Assembly (NCBI GenBank): GCA_046160675.1
Contig: JBJXHH010000101.1
Coordinates: 1-8,218, forward strand
Direction: 5' to 3'
DNA: 8,218 nt
DNA from: JACMJP01 sp046160675
Lineage (GTDB): Bacteria > Bacteroidota > Bacteroidia > Chitinophagales > BACL12
A program made the position numbers and the translations under genes. Under the pieces are notes generated by a model that was given only the letters and a program-made list of their open reading frames with translations, ran no database searches and had not been told where the DNA came from. Shown here piece by piece: positions 7,202 through 8,218 of the stretch (the stretch's first letter is position 1; each line of letters starts with the position of its first letter).

Positions 7202-7924
7202 ATGGCCAGCAATTCAGAAGTAGGTCATGCAAAAAACGTTGCAAACCTCAGCCTTCTCATCTCCTATGTAACAGCTTATGGCGCAATATACAATCCTGCA
7301 AAAGCAGCATTAACTGTAGCGTCACTCAACACACTCAAAACAAATGCACAAAACGCAATTGACGATGTAAGTACAAAAGAAGGCATCCGCATCGACAAAA
7401 CAAACGCCCGAATCACCGCATTCTCCACCCTGCGCTCTTTGGCAACAAGAATACTCTCCGCCACAAAAGCATCAGCAGTTGACAAACAAGTAGTAGCTGA
7501 TGTAAATACTCTGGTGAGAAAAATTCGTGGTTCCCGTGCAGGAACCATCACACCACCCGCACCCGGCGAACCCGTAACAGACACAACATCTGTTTCACAA
7601 CAGAGTTACGATAACCTCGTACAACATCTGTCCGACATCCTAAACATCCTCTCCGCACAACCCGGCTACAATCCTAACGAAGCCGACCTGCAGATTAACG
7701 GGCTCAAAACCTATCGTGACAGCCTCGCCGCAGCAAACACAAACGTAGTTTCAGCAGCCACAGACGTTTCCAATTCCCGCATCAGTCGAAACGATATGTT
7801 ATACAATGAAACCACCGGCCTTGTCATCATCGCCTCCGAAGTAAAAGCCTACGTTAAATCCCTCTTCGGCGCATCATCACCTCAATATGCACAGGTAAAA
7901 GGAATAAAATTTAACACACCCTAA
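7202..7924 (+). CDS. Helix-rich, internally duplicated protein of unknown function
   Basis: This is a complete 240-residue protein starting at ATG 7202, with no signal peptide or membrane segment, so it is probably cytoplasmic. It has two similar halves, about residues 14-110 and 134-237, joined by a Thr/Pro/Gly-rich linker (TPPAPGEP). The halves share Y-N-P followed by an Ala/Leu helix (YNPAKAAL at 30-37, YNPNEADL at 156-163). They also share an N-x-R-I step (NARI at 68-71, NSRI at 191-194) and a basic end (VRKIRG, VKGIKF). Each half is predicted to be a small helical bundle. It resembles, from memory, uncharacterised Bacteroidota proteins of the same two-part plan; no function is known to me. 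The gene is divergent from the secreted-protein block and ends 20 bases before a 21-bp repeat array. It uses many more C-ending codons (ATC, CTC, CCC, GCC) than its neighbours, which may mean high expression or a different origin. Confidence 0.85.
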   Translation: MASNSEVGHAKNVANLSLLISYVTAYGAIYNPAKAALTVASLNTLKTNAQNAIDDVSTKEGIRIDKTNARITAFSTLRSLATRILSATKASAVDKQVVADVNTLVRKIRGSRAGTITPPAPGEPVTDTTSVSQQSYDNLVQHLSDILNILSAQPGYNPNEADLQINGLKTYRDSLAAANTNVVSAATDVSNSRISRNDMLYNETTGLVIIASEVKAYVKSLFGASSPQYAQVKGIKFNTP

Positions 7925-7944
7925 GTAAAACACTGCCGTCATTC

Positions 7945-8217
7945 ATCTTACGTCATCCAGCATTCGTGTTGCACCATCCGCACTTTATGTTAGAGCATCC
8001 TTCTTTTGTGTTACGTCATCCTGCGTTTATGATAGAGCATCCTCCATTTGTGTTAAGCCATCATCACTTCGTGTTACATCATCCTGCCTTTGTGTTATGG
8101 CGTACTGAGTTTGTGTTATAGCATCCTGATTTTGAGTTAGAGCATGCTCACTTTGTGTTACAACATCCTGAGTTTGTGCGAGATCATCCGGTGTTTGTCT
8201 TAGATCATCCATTGCTT
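7945..8217 (+). repeat. Array of thirteen 21-bp tandem repeats, reaching the window edge
   Basis: Thirteen consecutive 21-bp units run without any insertion or deletion, starting at 7945, 7966, 7987 and so on to 8197. The consensus is GTGTTA, three variable bases, CATCCT, three variable bases, TTT. In the plus frame starting at 7945 each unit reads V/M-L-x-H-P-x-F and the two variable blocks are exactly one codon each. That frame is broken only by TAG at 8119-8121 in unit nine. The opposite strand reads V/L-T-Q-x-x-D-A and is open from the right edge to a TAA at 8027-8029, then has further stops. No spacers separate the units, so it is not a CRISPR array. It may be the start or end of a repeat-protein gene, a decayed one, or a noncoding satellite. 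Confidence 0.9.
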
Positions 8218-8218
8218 G

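Noticed and set aside
7276..7584. Minus-strand 102-codon open frame inside the 240-residue gene
   Set aside because: It is antisense to a well-supported helical protein with an internal duplication, and is a by-product of its GC-rich codon use.
7912..7945. Programmed -1 frameshift from the 240-residue gene into the heptad repeat frame
   Set aside because: The repeat frame has a TAA at 7912-7914, so the shift would have to occur within the last few codons. No slippery heptamer in the correct phase or downstream structure is visible there.
7945..8217. CRISPR array
   Set aside because: The 21-bp units are contiguous with no unique spacers, and no cas gene is nearby.
8027..8218. Minus-strand open frame with a T-Q-x-x-D-A heptad, open to the right edge
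   Set aside because: It arises from the 21-bp periodicity. Its wobble positions are among the most conserved in the units, the opposite of what protein-level selection gives, and stops appear in the remaining units. It cannot be fully excluded without sequence to the right.

Overview
The window looks like Bacteroidota DNA. It is AT-rich, its ribosome-binding sites are weak or absent, and two of its secreted proteins end in the type IX secretion (T9SS) sorting tail seen only in that phylum, with a YPNP motif, an I-x-D-x-x-G-x strand and an x-x-G-x-Y-L-I ending. The species cannot be read from the sequence. No tRNA, rRNA, CRISPR array, transposase or phage gene is visible.

Positions 1-6929 form one minus-strand block of three secreted-protein genes, read right to left. 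First is a 540-codon reading unit (6929-5310) with a single in-frame TAA at 6240-6242. Next is its intact 551-residue tandem paralogue (5262-3607). Sixteen bases further on is a very large protein (3590 to beyond the left edge, at least 1196 residues). The large protein starts with a signal peptide and an Asp-box beta-propeller and ends, in this window, in a right-handed beta-helix. Spacings of 47 and 16 bases fit one transcript, although the second gene also kept a copy of the first gene's upstream region. All three look like cell-surface or extracellular proteins; no enzymatic activity can be assigned.

Positions 6930-7201 are a divergent intergenic region. It holds two palindromes that look like a dispersed intergenic element, a candidate promoter for the minus-strand block, and an 11-bp direct repeat just before the plus-strand gene. 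Positions 7202-7924 encode a 240-residue, helix-rich, internally duplicated protein of unknown function. Its codon use is clearly more GC-rich than that of its neighbours.

From 7945 to the right edge runs an indel-free array of thirteen 21-bp units. Read on the plus strand it gives a heptapeptide (V-L-x-H-P-x-F) interrupted by one TAG. The array, the lone nonsense codon, and a Cys-x2-Cys-x2-Cys-x3-Cys cluster inside the large surface protein are the observations most worth a second look.
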